Source of the DNA: Tessaracoccus lapidicaptus
Lineage (GTDB): Bacteria > Actinomycetota > Actinomycetes > Propionibacteriales > Propionibacteriaceae
Length of the DNA stretch: 64,000 bases
Reading direction: 5' to 3'
Assembly: GCF_001693815.1 (NCBI RefSeq)
Contig: NZ_MBQD01000022.1
Coordinates: 62,001-126,000, forward strand
A model generated the notes under the pieces. It was given only the letters and a program-made list of their open reading frames with translations, was not told the DNA's origin and ran no database searches. The position numbers and the translations under genes are program-made. Positions 55,633 to 63,859 of this stretch are shown here, in pieces (position 1 is the first letter of the stretch; every line of letters starts with the position of its first letter).

Positions 55633-57216
55633 GTGTTTTCTGTCACGTTCAACCACGTCCGCCTCGCCTGGCCGGACGGCTCCCCCTGCCTCGACGACGT
55701 CACGCTCGCCTTCTCGCCGGGTGTGACGGGCATCGTCGGCGACAACGGGTCGGGGAAGTCCACCCTGCTCCGGCTCATCACCGGCGAGCTGACCCCGACG
55801 GCGGGGAGCGTCACCGTGGACGGGGCGGTCGGGGTCCTGCCGCAGAACCTGATCCTGCGCACCGACGACACCGTCGCGGAGCTGCTGGGCATCCGGGCCC
55901 GCGTCGACGCCCTGCGGGCCATTGTGGCCGGAGACGTCGATCCCGCCCACTTCGACGCGGTGGGCGACGACTGGGACGTCGAAGCCCGCGCCGTCGCGGA
56001 GTTGGCGGGCGTCGGGCTGGACCTTGACCTCGACCGCCCGGTGGGCACTCTCTCCGGTGGTGAGGCGATGCTCGTGGCGCTCGTCGGCCTCGCGGTCCGG
56101 CGCCTCGACGTCGTGCTGCTCGACGAACCCACCAACAACCTCGACCGCGACACCCGGGCCCGCGTCTACGACCTCCTGTCACGCTGGCGCGGGACGCTCG
56201 TCGTCGTCAGTCACGACGTCGCGCTGCTGCGCCGCGTCCACCAGATCGTCGAGGTCCGCGGCGGTGGGGTCGCGGTGTTCGGCGGGGGGTGGGACGTCTA
56301 CCGCGAGTCGGTCGCGATCGCGCAGGAGGCCGCCCAGCGCGCCCTCCGGACGGCGGAGCAGCAGGTGCGGACCGAGCGCCGGCAGAAGATCGAGGCCGAG
56401 AAGCGCCTAGCCAGACGGGAGAACGCCGGCAAGCCGGCGGCTGAGCGCGGGGTCAGCAAGGCCGCCCGCGACTTCTACGCCAACCGCTCCGAGAAGGCGG
56501 TGGGGAAGGCCCGTGGCGAGTTCGACGCCAAGATCGCCGCGGCCAGGTCCGCCGTCGACGATGCCGAGGCCAGGGTGCGCGACGACGACCGGGTCCGCAT
56601 CGACCTGCCCGACCCTGGTGTCGGAGCCGGACGGCGGCTGGCGGAGATCGTCGACGCCGCCGGGACCGCGCACGTCATGCAGGGCCCGGAACGCGTCGCG
56701 CTCGTCGGCCCCAACGGCGTGGGAAAGACGAGGCTGGTGGAGTCGCTGGTGAGATCGATCAGCGCCCGCGTCGGCTACCTGCCGCAGCGCCTGGACCACC
56801 TCGACGACGCGCTTCCCGTCCTCGACTGCGTCCGCGCCGCGGCCCCCGCCGTCGAGCCCGCGACGATCCGCAACCGCCTGGCCCGCTTCGGCCTGCGGGG
56901 CGACTCCGTCCTTCGCCCGCTCGGCACTCTCTCCGGCGGCGAGCGGTTCCGGGCCGCGCTCGCCGCCCTGCTGCTGGCCGAGCCGCCGGCGCAGCTCCTG
57001 ATCCTCGACGAACCCACCAACAACCTCGACCTCGCCACCGTCGAGGTCCTCGTCGACGCACTGGCCGGGTACCGCGGCGGGCTGCTCGTCGTGTCGCACG
57101 ACGACGAGTTCCTCGCGAGGCTGGGCGCGGTCCGGACCCTGGTCCTCGGCTCGGACGGGACACTGGTAGAAGGCCACGATGCGGCGCGGAGAGAGAGGAA
57201 CGACGATGGACATTAA
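55633..57216 (+). CDS. ABC-F family ribosome-associated ATPase (probable antibiotic protection)
   Basis: This 527-residue protein has two ABC domains and no membrane segment. Domain 1: Walker A GDNGSGKSTLLRLI, signature LSGGEAMLVALVGL, Walker B VVLLDEPTNNLD. Domain 2: Walker A GPNGVGKTRLVESL, signature LSGGERFRAALAAL, Walker [14 protein letters not shown] charged linker of about 80 residues (TEQQ to DAKIAAARSAVDDAEARV) joins them. ABC-F proteins bind the ribosomal E site; resistance members displace macrolides, lincosamides, streptogramins or pleuromutilins. The upstream leader peptide and hairpin favour an inducible resistance role over a housekeeping one. Its 3' end overlaps the serine hydrolase gene by 11 bases. 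Confidence 0.9.
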   Translation: MFSVTFNHVRLAWPDGSPCLDDVTLAFSPGVTGIVGDNGSGKSTLLRLITGELTPTAGSVTVDGAVGVLPQNLILRTDDTVAELLGIRARVDALRAIVAGDVDPAHFDAVGDDWDVEARAVAELAGVGLDLDLDRPVGTLSGGEAMLVALVGLAVRRLDVVLLDEPTNNLDRDTRARVYDLLSRWRGTLVVVSHDVALLRRVHQIVEVRGGGVAVFGGGWDVYRESVAIAQEAAQRALRTAEQQVRTERRQKIEAEKRLARRENAGKPAAERGVSKAARDFYANRSEKAVGKARGEFDAKIAAARSAVDDAEARVRDDDRVRIDLPDPGVGAGRRLAEIVDAAGTAHVMQGPERVALVGPNGVGKTRLVESLVRSISARVGYLPQRLDHLDDALPVLDCVRAAAPAVEPATIRNRLARFGLRGDSVLRPLGTLSGGERFRAALAALLLAEPPAQLLILDEPTNNLDLATVEVLVDALAGYRGGLLVVSHDDEFLARLGAVRTLVLGSDGTLVEGHDAARRERNDDGH

Positions 57217-58273
57217 CCTCACCGGCCTGGACGGGGCCCTGGCGCAGCGCTCGTTCACGGGCGTGATCGCCGTGTACGCGGACGGGCGTCGCGTCGCGGA
57301 ACGATGCGCGGGCTACCGTCATCGCGCGCATCGCGTGCCCATGACCATCGACACCCGGATCGCGGTGGCAAGCGGATCCAAGGCCTTCACCGCCCTGGCC
57401 GTCATGCGGCTGGTGGACGACGGGCGGCTCCGGCTCGACCAGCCCGTTCGGGAGATGCTCGGGGCGGATCTCCCGCTGATCGACGCAGCCGTGACGGTCG
57501 AGCACCTCCTCACCCACACGTCGGGGATCGGCGACTATCTCGACGAGGACGGTGACTGGGAGGTCTCGGATCACGTCCTCACGGTCCCCGTCCACACCCT
57601 CACGACGGCCGAGGCGTTCCTCCCCCTCCTCGACGGTCACGCGCAGCGGTCGCGGCCCGGGGAGCGCTTCTCCTACTGCAACAGCGGCTACATGATCCTC
57701 GGCGTCATCCTGGAGCGGATCACCGGCGACACCTACCACGAGGCGGTCACCCGGCTCGTCCTCGAACCGGCCGGGCTCACCCGGACGGGTTTCCTGCCCC
57801 TCAACGAGCTCCCCGCGGATGCGGCGGTCGGCTACATCCATGACGAGGGCGACCTCGCCAACACCCTCCACCTACCGGTCCTCGGCAATGCCGACGGCGG
57901 AGCATTCACCACCGCTCACGACCTGCACCAGTTCTGGACGGCGTTCCTGGACGGACGGATCGTCGCCGTGGACACCGTCGCCGCGATGACGCGGCCGCGA
58001 CACGACGTCCCCGGCGAAGGGCTGCGGTACGCGATGGGCTTCTGGGTCCACCCGACCCGTGACGTCCTCATCCTCGAGGGCTACGACGCCGGGGCCTCCT
58101 TCCGGTCCAGCCACGCCCCGGTCCATGGGCTCACGGTGAGCGTGCTCGGCAACAGCTCGGAGGGCGCCTGGCCGGTGATCGGCGCGGTCGCGGGCCTGCT
58201 CGACGCCGCGCTCCAGCACGCCGACGAGGTGGGCGATCCCCCCAGCGGCGCTGACGTGGACCGCCCGCGATAG
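57206..58273 (+). CDS. Serine hydrolase of the beta-lactamase/PBP4-like family (class C type)
   Basis: This 355-residue protein has the catalytic SxxK as SGSK (Ser56, Lys59) and YxN as YCN (Tyr157-Asn159), with the HTSG segment LLTHTSGIGDYL. These are hallmarks of the AmpC/EstB/D-peptidase family. No signal peptide is visible, so it is probably a cytosolic esterase or peptidase. The ATG at 57206 follows GAGAGG and lies inside the ABC-F 3' end, so the two genes are translated together. Under a resistance scenario it could hydrolyse the drug, for example an ester; this is a guess. Confidence 0.85.
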   Translation: MDINLTGLDGALAQRSFTGVIAVYADGRRVAERCAGYRHRAHRVPMTIDTRIAVASGSKAFTALAVMRLVDDGRLRLDQPVREMLGADLPLIDAAVTVEHLLTHTSGIGDYLDEDGDWEVSDHVLTVPVHTLTTAEAFLPLLDGHAQRSRPGERFSYCNSGYMILGVILERITGDTYHEAVTRLVLEPAGLTRTGFLPLNELPADAAVGYIHDEGDLANTLHLPVLGNADGGAFTTAHDLHQFWTAFLDGRIVAVDTVAAMTRPRHDVPGEGLRYAMGFWVHPTRDVLILEGYDAGASFRSSHAPVHGLTVSVLGNSSEGAWPVIGAVAGLLDAALQHADEVGDPPSGADVDRPR

Positions 58274-58303
58274 CGCGCGCAGCGCGGTCTACCATCAGTG
58301 ACC

Positions 58304-59380
58304 ATGGCCATGTTCTCGCTCACCCGCACCACGACCCCCACCTCGGACGCCGCCCGGCTCGCGGCGCTCGCCGACCCCGGGTTCGGCCGCTACTACGTGG
58401 ACCACATGGCGATCATCGACTACCAGGCCGGCGACGGCTGGCAGGAGCCCCGCATCGTGCCCATGAGCGAGTGGGCGCTGCACCCCGCCGCGGCGGTCCT
58501 GCACTACGGCCAGGAGATCTTCGAGGGCCTCAAGGCCTACCGCCGCGACGACGACTCGGTCTGGCTGTTCCGCCCCGAGCGCAACGCCGCGCGGTTCGTC
58601 CAGTCCGCGAAGCGCATGGGCATGGCCGTCCTGCCGGAGGAGCTGTTCCTGGCGTCGGTCAACGAGCTCGTCGAGCTGGAGCGCGACTGGGTCCCCGTCG
58701 GCGAGAACGAGCAGAGCCTCTACCTGCGGCCGTTCATGATCGCGTCCGAGCCGTACCTGGGCGTGCGGGAGGCGAACACCTACCGCTTCGCCGTCATCGC
58801 GACCCCGGCCGGCCCGTACTACTCGGAGCCGGTCAAGCTGTGGATCACCCCGAACTACACGCGCGCGGCTCCCGGCGGAACCGGCACAGCGAAGTGCGGC
58901 GGCAACTACGCGGCCAGCCTGGTCGCCACGCAGGAGGCCGCGGCCAACGGCTGCGGCCAGGTCCTGTGGACCGACGGCGCCGAGCACAAGTGGGTCGAGG
59001 AGTGCGGCACGATGAACATCATGTTCGTCACCGACGACGGCCAGCTCCTCACGCCGTCGCTCGGCTCCATCCTCGCCGGCGTGACCCGCGAGTCCATCCT
59101 GGCCCTCGCCGCGGAGCACGGTTTGGAGGCCGTCGAGCGGCCCATCTCGGTGGACGAGGTCCTCGACGGCGTGGAGTCCGGCCGCATCCCCGAGGTGTTC
59201 GCGTGCGGCACGGCCGCCGTCGTCACCCCGATCACCGGGTTCAACTCGCCGGACCGCGGCGTCCAGACCGTGGCCGACGGCACGCCGGGCACCAAGACGC
59301 GCGAGATCCGCCAGCACCTGGTGGACATCCAGTTCGGGCGGGCCGAGGACAAGTTCGGCTGGACCCGGAAGGTCGGCTGA
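58304..59380 (+). CDS. ilvE: Branched-chain amino acid aminotransferase
   Basis: This PLP enzyme transfers the amino group in the last step of Leu, Ile and Val synthesis and the first step of their breakdown. The 358-residue protein matches the large type of fold-IV branched-chain aminotransferases: GQEIFEGLKAYR, the PLP-lysine region TAKCGGNYAASL, EECGTMNIMFV and the C-terminal CGTAAVVTPI. No strong ribosome binding site is present; a TACCAT hexamer at 58290-58295 ends 8 bases before the ATG at 58304, suggesting a leaderless start. An in-frame GTG at 58298 and an ATG at 58310 are alternatives. Confidence 0.94.
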   Translation: MAMFSLTRTTTPTSDAARLAALADPGFGRYYVDHMAIIDYQAGDGWQEPRIVPMSEWALHPAAAVLHYGQEIFEGLKAYRRDDDSVWLFRPERNAARFVQSAKRMGMAVLPEELFLASVNELVELERDWVPVGENEQSLYLRPFMIASEPYLGVREANTYRFAVIATPAGPYYSEPVKLWITPNYTRAAPGGTGTAKCGGNYAASLVATQEAAANGCGQVLWTDGAEHKWVEECGTMNIMFVTDDGQLLTPSLGSILAGVTRESILALAAEHGLEAVERPISVDEVLDGVESGRIPEVFACGTAAVVTPITGFNSPDRGVQTVADGTPGTKTREIRQHLVDIQFGRAEDKFGWTRKVG

Positions 59381-59396
59381 CCAGGCCCGTGACGTC

Positions 59397-59930
59397 ATGA
59401 GCATCCCCCCGCCGCCGCGACGCCGGCCGTGGGCCCCGGCCCTGGCTGCGGTCGGGGCGGGGCTGCTCGTCGTGGCCGTGGCGCTCGGCGTGTGGGTGGG
59501 CCGGGGCTTCAGCGAGATGGTCCCCGCGCCGTCGGACATCAAGACCGTCGCCGGTGACACCGTCGTCACCATCGACGACGGCGAGACCCTCATCCTGTAC
59601 GCCCCGCGGCGCATGATGCCGACCTGCGACATCACCGGCCCCACCGAGCAGGTGCCCGACATCGAGCTGCGCGGCGCCACCTACTCGTTCCCGGTCGACG
59701 GCGTGTCCTACGAGTCGATCGCGAAGATCGGCGGGTCGGGCCAACCGGCGGGCGAGTACACGGTGGCGTGCGTCGAGGACGGGCTGATCGTCGCGCCGCC
59801 GCTGGACGTCGGCCACATCGTCGCCGTCGTGTTCGCGCTGCTGGGCGTCTTGGCCATCGGCGGCCTCGGGGTGGTGGCGGTCGTCGTCGGACTGGTCGTC
59901 CGGCAGATGAACAGGCACCGCACCGCCTGA
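59397..59930 (+). CDS. Hypothetical membrane protein
   Basis: A 177-residue protein with a proline/arginine-rich tip, one N-terminal helix (AVGAGLLVVAVALGVWVG), an exported domain of about 90 residues with two cysteines (MPTCDI and YTVACVEDG) that may form a disulfide, and a C-terminal helix GHIVAVVFALLGVLAIGG extending to about residue 168. The exported domain is strand-rich. No known family was recognised. It starts 16 bases after the aminotransferase stop and may be co-transcribed with it. Confidence 0.7.
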   Translation: MSIPPPPRRRPWAPALAAVGAGLLVVAVALGVWVGRGFSEMVPAPSDIKTVAGDTVVTIDDGETLILYAPRRMMPTCDITGPTEQVPDIELRGATYSFPVDGVSYESIAKIGGSGQPAGEYTVACVEDGLIVAPPLDVGHIVAVVFALLGVLAIGGLGVVAVVVGLVVRQMNRHRTA

Positions 59931-59951
59931 GGAATAGTTTCACTTTCAACT

Positions 59952-59981
59952 TGTTGTGTTACCGTAGACAGGCACACAACA
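59952..59981. promoter_or_regulatory. Inverted repeat upstream of the luciferase-like gene
   Basis: TGTTGTGT (59952-59959) and ACACAACA (59974-59981) are perfect inverted 8-mers with centres 22 bp apart, two helical turns. TACCGT at 59960-59965, a candidate -10, lies between the arms. An overlapping 10-bp palindrome CAACTTGTTG sits at 59947-59956. A dimeric repressor bound here would occlude the promoter. Confidence 0.5.
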
Positions 59982-59997
59982 GGGTTGGGAGCACCAC

Positions 59998-61152
59998 ATG
60001 CAGTTCGGCATCTTCACCATCGGCGACGTCACCACGGACCCCACCACGGGCCGCACGCCGTCGGAGCACGAGCGCATCCGCGCCACGGTCGAACTGGCGA
60101 AGAAGGCTGAGGAGGCGGACCTCGACGTCTTCGCCACGGGCGAGCACCACAACCCGCCCTTCGTGGCGCCCGGCAACCCGCCGATCCTCATGGCCTACCT
60201 CGCGGCGGCCACCGAGCGGCTGATCCTCTCGACGGCGACCACGCTCATCACGACCAACGATCCGGTCCGCCTCGCCGAGGACTACGCCTACGTCCAGCAC
60301 CTCTCCGGCGGCCGCGTCGACCTCATGATGGGGCGCGGCAACACCGGCCCCGTCTACCCGTGGTTCGGCAAGGACATCCGCGACGGCATCGCCTTGGCGG
60401 TCGAGAACTACGCGCTGCTGCACCAGCTGTGGCGCGAGGACGTCGTGACGTGGGAGGGACGGTTCCGCACCCCGCTGCACGGCTTCACCGCGACCCCGCG
60501 GCCGCTCGACGGCGTGCCGCCGTTCGTGTGGCACGGCTCGATCCGCTCGCCCGAGATCGCCGAGCAGGCCGCGTACTACGGCGACGGCTTCTTCCACAAC
60601 AACATCTTCTGGCCGTCCAGCCACACGCGCCGCATGGTGGACCTGTACCGCCGTCGCTTCGAGCACTACGGCCACGGCCGCGCCGACCAGGCCATCGTCG
60701 GGCTCGGCGGGCAGGTGTTCATGCGGAAGAACTCCCAGGATGCCGTGCGCGAGTTCCGCCCCTACTTCGACCACGCCCCCGTCTACGGCGGCGGCCCGTC
60801 GCTGGAGGAGTTCACGCGCGAGACGCCGCTGACCGTCGGCTCCCCGCAGCAGGTCATCGAGCGGGTCCTGGGCTTCCGCGAATACGTGGGCGACTACCAG
60901 CGCCAGCTGTTCCTCATGGACCACGCGGGCCTGCCGCAGAAGACCGTCCTCGAGCAGATCGACATGCTCGGCGAGGAGGTCGTGCCCGTGCTGCGCAAGG
61001 AGTTCGCGGCGCTGAAGCCGGCCCACGTGCCGGACGCGCCGACGCACGCGTCGCTGGTCGCGGCCCGCGGGGCCGTGGCGGCGCCGGAGCGGACCGAACC
61101 GTCGGTCGACCGCTGGACCGGCACCCGCGCCGAAGACGACAACAAGCTCTGA
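59998..61152 (+). CDS. Luciferase-like FMN-dependent monooxygenase, CE1758 type
   Basis: This 384-residue TIM-barrel protein belongs to the bacterial luciferase-like group: QFGIFTIGDV at the start, ATGEHHNPPF with the conserved histidines, ILSTATTLITTNDPVRLAEDYAYV and GRVDLMMGRGNTGPVYPWFG. It would use reduced FMN and oxygen to oxidise an unknown compound. The downstream FMN reductase partner and the sequence fit the CE1758/CE1759 pair. The ATG follows GGGAG. An inverted repeat at 59952-59981 sits on the promoter. Confidence 0.88.
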   Translation: MQFGIFTIGDVTTDPTTGRTPSEHERIRATVELAKKAEEADLDVFATGEHHNPPFVAPGNPPILMAYLAAATERLILSTATTLITTNDPVRLAEDYAYVQHLSGGRVDLMMGRGNTGPVYPWFGKDIRDGIALAVENYALLHQLWREDVVTWEGRFRTPLHGFTATPRPLDGVPPFVWHGSIRSPEIAEQAAYYGDGFFHNNIFWPSSHTRRMVDLYRRRFEHYGHGRADQAIVGLGGQVFMRKNSQDAVREFRPYFDHAPVYGGGPSLEEFTRETPLTVGSPQQVIERVLGFREYVGDYQRQLFLMDHAGLPQKTVLEQIDMLGEEVVPVLRKEFAALKPAHVPDAPTHASLVAARGAVAAPERTEPSVDRWTGTRAEDDNKL

Positions 61153-61163
61153 GGAAGGACCCC

Positions 61164-61760
61164 ATGTCTCGCATCGTCGTGATCTCCGGCGGCCTCGGCA
61201 CGCCGTCGTCCACCCGTGTCCTCGCCGACGACATCCTCGCCCACCTCCGCGACGACCTCGCCGCCCGCGGCGAGACGCTGGAGGAGACCGTCGTCGAGCT
61301 GCGCGAGCTCGCGCACCCCGTCATGGACGCGATGCTCACCGGCTTCCCGACCGGGGAGTTGGCCCGCGTCGTCGACGCCGTGGCCGAGGCCGACGCGCTG
61401 GTCGTCGTCTCCCCGACCTTCTCCGCCTCCATCAGCGGGTTGGTGAAGAGCTTCTTCGACATCCTGGAACCGGACACGCTCGCCGGCACGCCCGTGCTGC
61501 TGGCCGCGACCGGCGGCACCGAGCGGCACTCGCTGATGCTGGAGTTCGCGATGCGGCCGCTGTTCAGCTACCTCGGCGCCGAGCCGGTGCGCACGGCGAT
61601 CTTCGCCGCGACCGCCGACTTCGGAGCGGGGTCCGCTGCCTTGCGAACGCGCGTGGCGAGGGGTTCGGCGGAACTCGCCGACGCCGTCGCGGGCGCCGGG
61701 CGTCGATCCTCACGGGAGACCGCGGGGTTCGTCGACTTCCAGCAGCTGCTCGCCGGCTGA
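61164..61760 (+). CDS. NAD(P)H-dependent FMN reductase partnered with the luciferase-like enzyme, CE1759 type
   Basis: This 198-residue flavodoxin-like reductase begins IVVISGGLGTPSSTRVLAD, with the FMN phosphate loop GGLGTPSSTR, and continues VVVSPTFSASISGLVKSFFD, the second flavin-contact loop. It supplies reduced FMN to the monooxygenase encoded 11 bases upstream. The ATG follows GAGGAAGGA. It ends at 61760, adjacent to the convergent lipoprotein gene. Confidence 0.88.
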   Translation: MSRIVVISGGLGTPSSTRVLADDILAHLRDDLAARGETLEETVVELRELAHPVMDAMLTGFPTGELARVVDAVAEADALVVVSPTFSASISGLVKSFFDILEPDTLAGTPVLLAATGGTERHSLMLEFAMRPLFSYLGAEPVRTAIFAATADFGAGSAALRTRVARGSAELADAVAGAGRRSSRETAGFVDFQQLLAG

Positions 61761-61761
61761 G

Positions 61762-62226
61762 TCAGCCCTGCGGCTGGGCGAGCGCCTCCGCCATCGATTC
61801 GGGCCCCCAGGTCAGGATCTGGGCCGACGGGATGGCCATGAGCATGACCGCGTTGCCGTTGCCGACCCACACCGTGGTGTCCGGCGACGGCGTCGCGAAG
61901 ACCTCGTAACCGGACTCCTCCGCGCTGGCGCGCACGGCCTCCAGCACCGCGGCCGGATCCTCGTCGGCGACCATGACGCTCACCTCGTCGGCGCTGGTCA
62001 CCAGCGAGTCCTCGGGCAGGCGGATGCCGACGGGTACCCGCACGGTCTGCGGGCCCACCGTGATCTCCTCGGTGTTCACCTCGCCGGTGAACACCTCGCC
62101 CGACAGCTGCGCCTCCGAGGATGTGGCCGGGACGGGAGTGGCGCTGGGCGCCGACCCGTCGTCGGCGCACGCCGTGACGGCGAGCGCGAGGATCGCGAGG
62201 ACGGCGGCACTGACCCGGGAACGCAT
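61762..62226 (-). CDS. Small lipoprotein of unknown function
   Basis: This 154-residue protein has a lipoprotein signal peptide (VSAAVLAILALAVTACADD; lipobox AVTAC), a Ser/Ala/Thr linker, and a short alpha/beta domain (EEITVGPQTVRVPVGIRLPEDSL, SADEVSVMVADEDPAAV). Not recognised. The ATG at 62226 lies 7 bases after TAGAGT on the minus strand (62234-62239), a leaderless arrangement. It may be a cell-surface binding protein. Its gene lies in the same direction as mshB, 33 bp downstream of it. Confidence 0.7.
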   Translation of the reverse strand: MRSRVSAAVLAILALAVTACADDGSAPSATPVPATSSEAQLSGEVFTGEVNTEEITVGPQTVRVPVGIRLPEDSLVTSADEVSVMVADEDPAAVLEAVRASAEESGYEVFATPSPDTTVWVGNGNAVMLMAIPSAQILTWGPESMAEALAQPQG

Positions 62227-62258
62227 GCCGTCCACTCTAGAGGCCGGTGGCCGACCGA

Positions 62259-63161
62259 TCAGCAGGCGGCGGCCTCGTCGTCCAGGCCGGCGAACAGGCA
62301 GGTCGCGGGCGCGTCGCTCTCGGGGAACGGCTCCCCTGCCCCCAGCAGGTAGGCCTCGCCGGAGCCCGGCAACTCCTGCATGATCCGGTAGAACTGCCAG
62401 AATGGATGCTCGATGTCGACCTGGCTGCGGTGCGCGCCCAGCGCCCGTCGGCACACCCCGAGCCAGGGTGCCGTCTCGATCACCGCGACGATCTGAGCGG
62501 GGTCAGGGCCGAAACTGTCGGCGCCGCGCTCCTCCTCGGGCCACAGCTCGAGTCCGCGCTCCTTGGCGATGGCGTAGGCCTCCACCCAGCGCTGCGTGTT
62601 GTGCGTGTTCCACACGATCCGCTGGATGCGCCACGGCGCGCCGAGGTCCGGCCGGTGCGACGGCGACGCTGCGAGCACGCTGGCGTACATCAGCACCCGG
62701 TGCGCCTGGATGTGGTCGGGGTGGCCGTAGTTGCCGTGCGGGTCGTAGGTGACGGCGACCTGTGGCCGGCGGTCCCGGATGACCTCCACCAGGTGGTCCG
62801 CGGCCTCGAGGAGGTCGGCTCGCCAGAACGCGTTGTCCGGCATGGTGTCGGGGACGGCCGCGCGGCCGTCGGGCCCGGTGGTCATGCCGGAGTCGTGGTA
62901 GCGGCCCGGCCCGCCGAGGTACACGTGGTCGTTGACCCCCACCTCGCGGAGGGCCTCGTCGATCTCCGACATGCGGTGTTGGCCGAGCTCGGCAGGCGTG
63001 TAGTGCTGCCACTCGGGGAGCATGATCTCGCCCAGCTCGCCCAGGGTGCAGGTCACGAGCGTGACCTGGCCGCCCTCGTCCAGGTAGCGCGCCATGGTGG
63101 CGACGGACTGGCTGGACTCGTCGTCGGGGTGGGCGTGGACGAGAAGAAGTCGGTGGTTCAC
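62259..63161 (-). CDS. mshB: MshB-type N-acetyl-glucosaminyl-inositol deacetylase (mycothiol synthesis)
   Basis: MshB removes acetate from GlcNAc-inositol, the second step of mycothiol synthesis. The 300-residue zinc enzyme has the LmbE-type ligands AHPDDE near residue 10 and HPDH in YGHPDHIQAH. YLGGPGRYHDSGM and the YGHPDH form resemble MshB rather than the related amidase Mca, which typically has YPHPDH. Mycothiol is restricted to actinobacteria, which anchors the taxonomy. The GTG at 63161 follows TAGACT (63169-63174 on the minus strand) by 7 bases, a leaderless arrangement. Confidence 0.88.
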   Translation of the reverse strand: MNHRLLLVHAHPDDESSQSVATMARYLDEGGQVTLVTCTLGELGEIMLPEWQHYTPAELGQHRMSEIDEALREVGVNDHVYLGGPGRYHDSGMTTGPDGRAAVPDTMPDNAFWRADLLEAADHLVEVIRDRRPQVAVTYDPHGNYGHPDHIQAHRVLMYASVLAASPSHRPDLGAPWRIQRIVWNTHNTQRWVEAYAIAKERGLELWPEEERGADSFGPDPAQIVAVIETAPWLGVCRRALGAHRSQVDIEHPFWQFYRIMQELPGSGEAYLLGAGEPFPESDAPATCLFAGLDDEAAAC

Positions 63162-63205
63162 GGCGGACAGTCTACGCGCCCTGCCGAGGGTAATCCAAGC
63201 TTCAA

Positions 63206-63841
63206 CTACCGGGCTGGTGCGAGCCCGAGCAGCGGACGGAGCTCGTCGAGGGTTGCGACGGAGTGGTCCGCCTCGTCGTCGACGGGGGCCTCGGGCGACT
63301 CCAGCGTCGCGGTGGCGAGCCCCGCGCCGGCGGCCGCCTCGGCGTCGATGGGGCGGTCACCGACCGCCAGGCACTGGGCGGGATCGAGGCCGTGCCGCTC
63401 CAGCATCGCGCGGTACATCGCCGGGTCCGGCTTGCGCGGATAGCCGTCGGCGGTGGAGATCAGGTCGTCGACCTCCAGGCCGATCCCGGTGAGCAGGGAC
63501 TCGGCGCTGGTGCGGTCGCGATGCGTCACGACGAGGTTGAGGCCGCCGGCAGCGCGCACGTCGTGCAGCAGGGCTGCGGCGCCGGGCATCGCGGGGGCCG
63601 GGGTGGCCCGCCAGCGGGCCTTCAGCGCCTCCTCCGCGGCTTCGAACGCGGCCTCCGGTACGCCGAAGCGTGCAGAGAGGTGCGCAACGGCGTGCCCCGT
63701 CGACACCCGCGTCAGCCGCGACACCTCGTGGACGTCGACCGAGCCGCCGTGATCGGCGACGACCGCAGCCAGCGCACGGTCGAGCTGCGGGTAGGTGTCG
63801 ACGAGGGTGCCCCCCATGTCCCAGAACACGTGTCGGTACAT
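63206..63841 (-). CDS. HAD-superfamily hydrolase-like protein
   Basis: This 211-residue protein has HAD-type motif I FWDMGGTLVD, motif II VVTHR, and motif III/IV KPDPAMYRAML with LAVGDRPIDAEAA. In motif I the second aspartate, the usual general acid, is Gly, which may weaken phosphatase activity; related proteins with this change exist. The substrate is unknown. The ATG at 63841 is preferred over a TTG at 63850, although TAGGCT ends 8 bases before the ATG. It follows a partial gene upstream on the same strand. Confidence 0.8.
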   Translation of the reverse strand: MYRHVFWDMGGTLVDTYPQLDRALAAVVADHGGSVDVHEVSRLTRVSTGHAVAHLSARFGVPEAAFEAAEEALKARWRATPAPAMPGAAALLHDVRAAGGLNLVVTHRDRTSAESLLTGIGLEVDDLISTADGYPRKPDPAMYRAMLERHGLDPAQCLAVGDRPIDAEAAAGAGLATATLESPEAPVDDEADHSVATLDELRPLLGLAPAR

Positions 63842-63859
63842 GGCACCCAAGCCTAGGCG

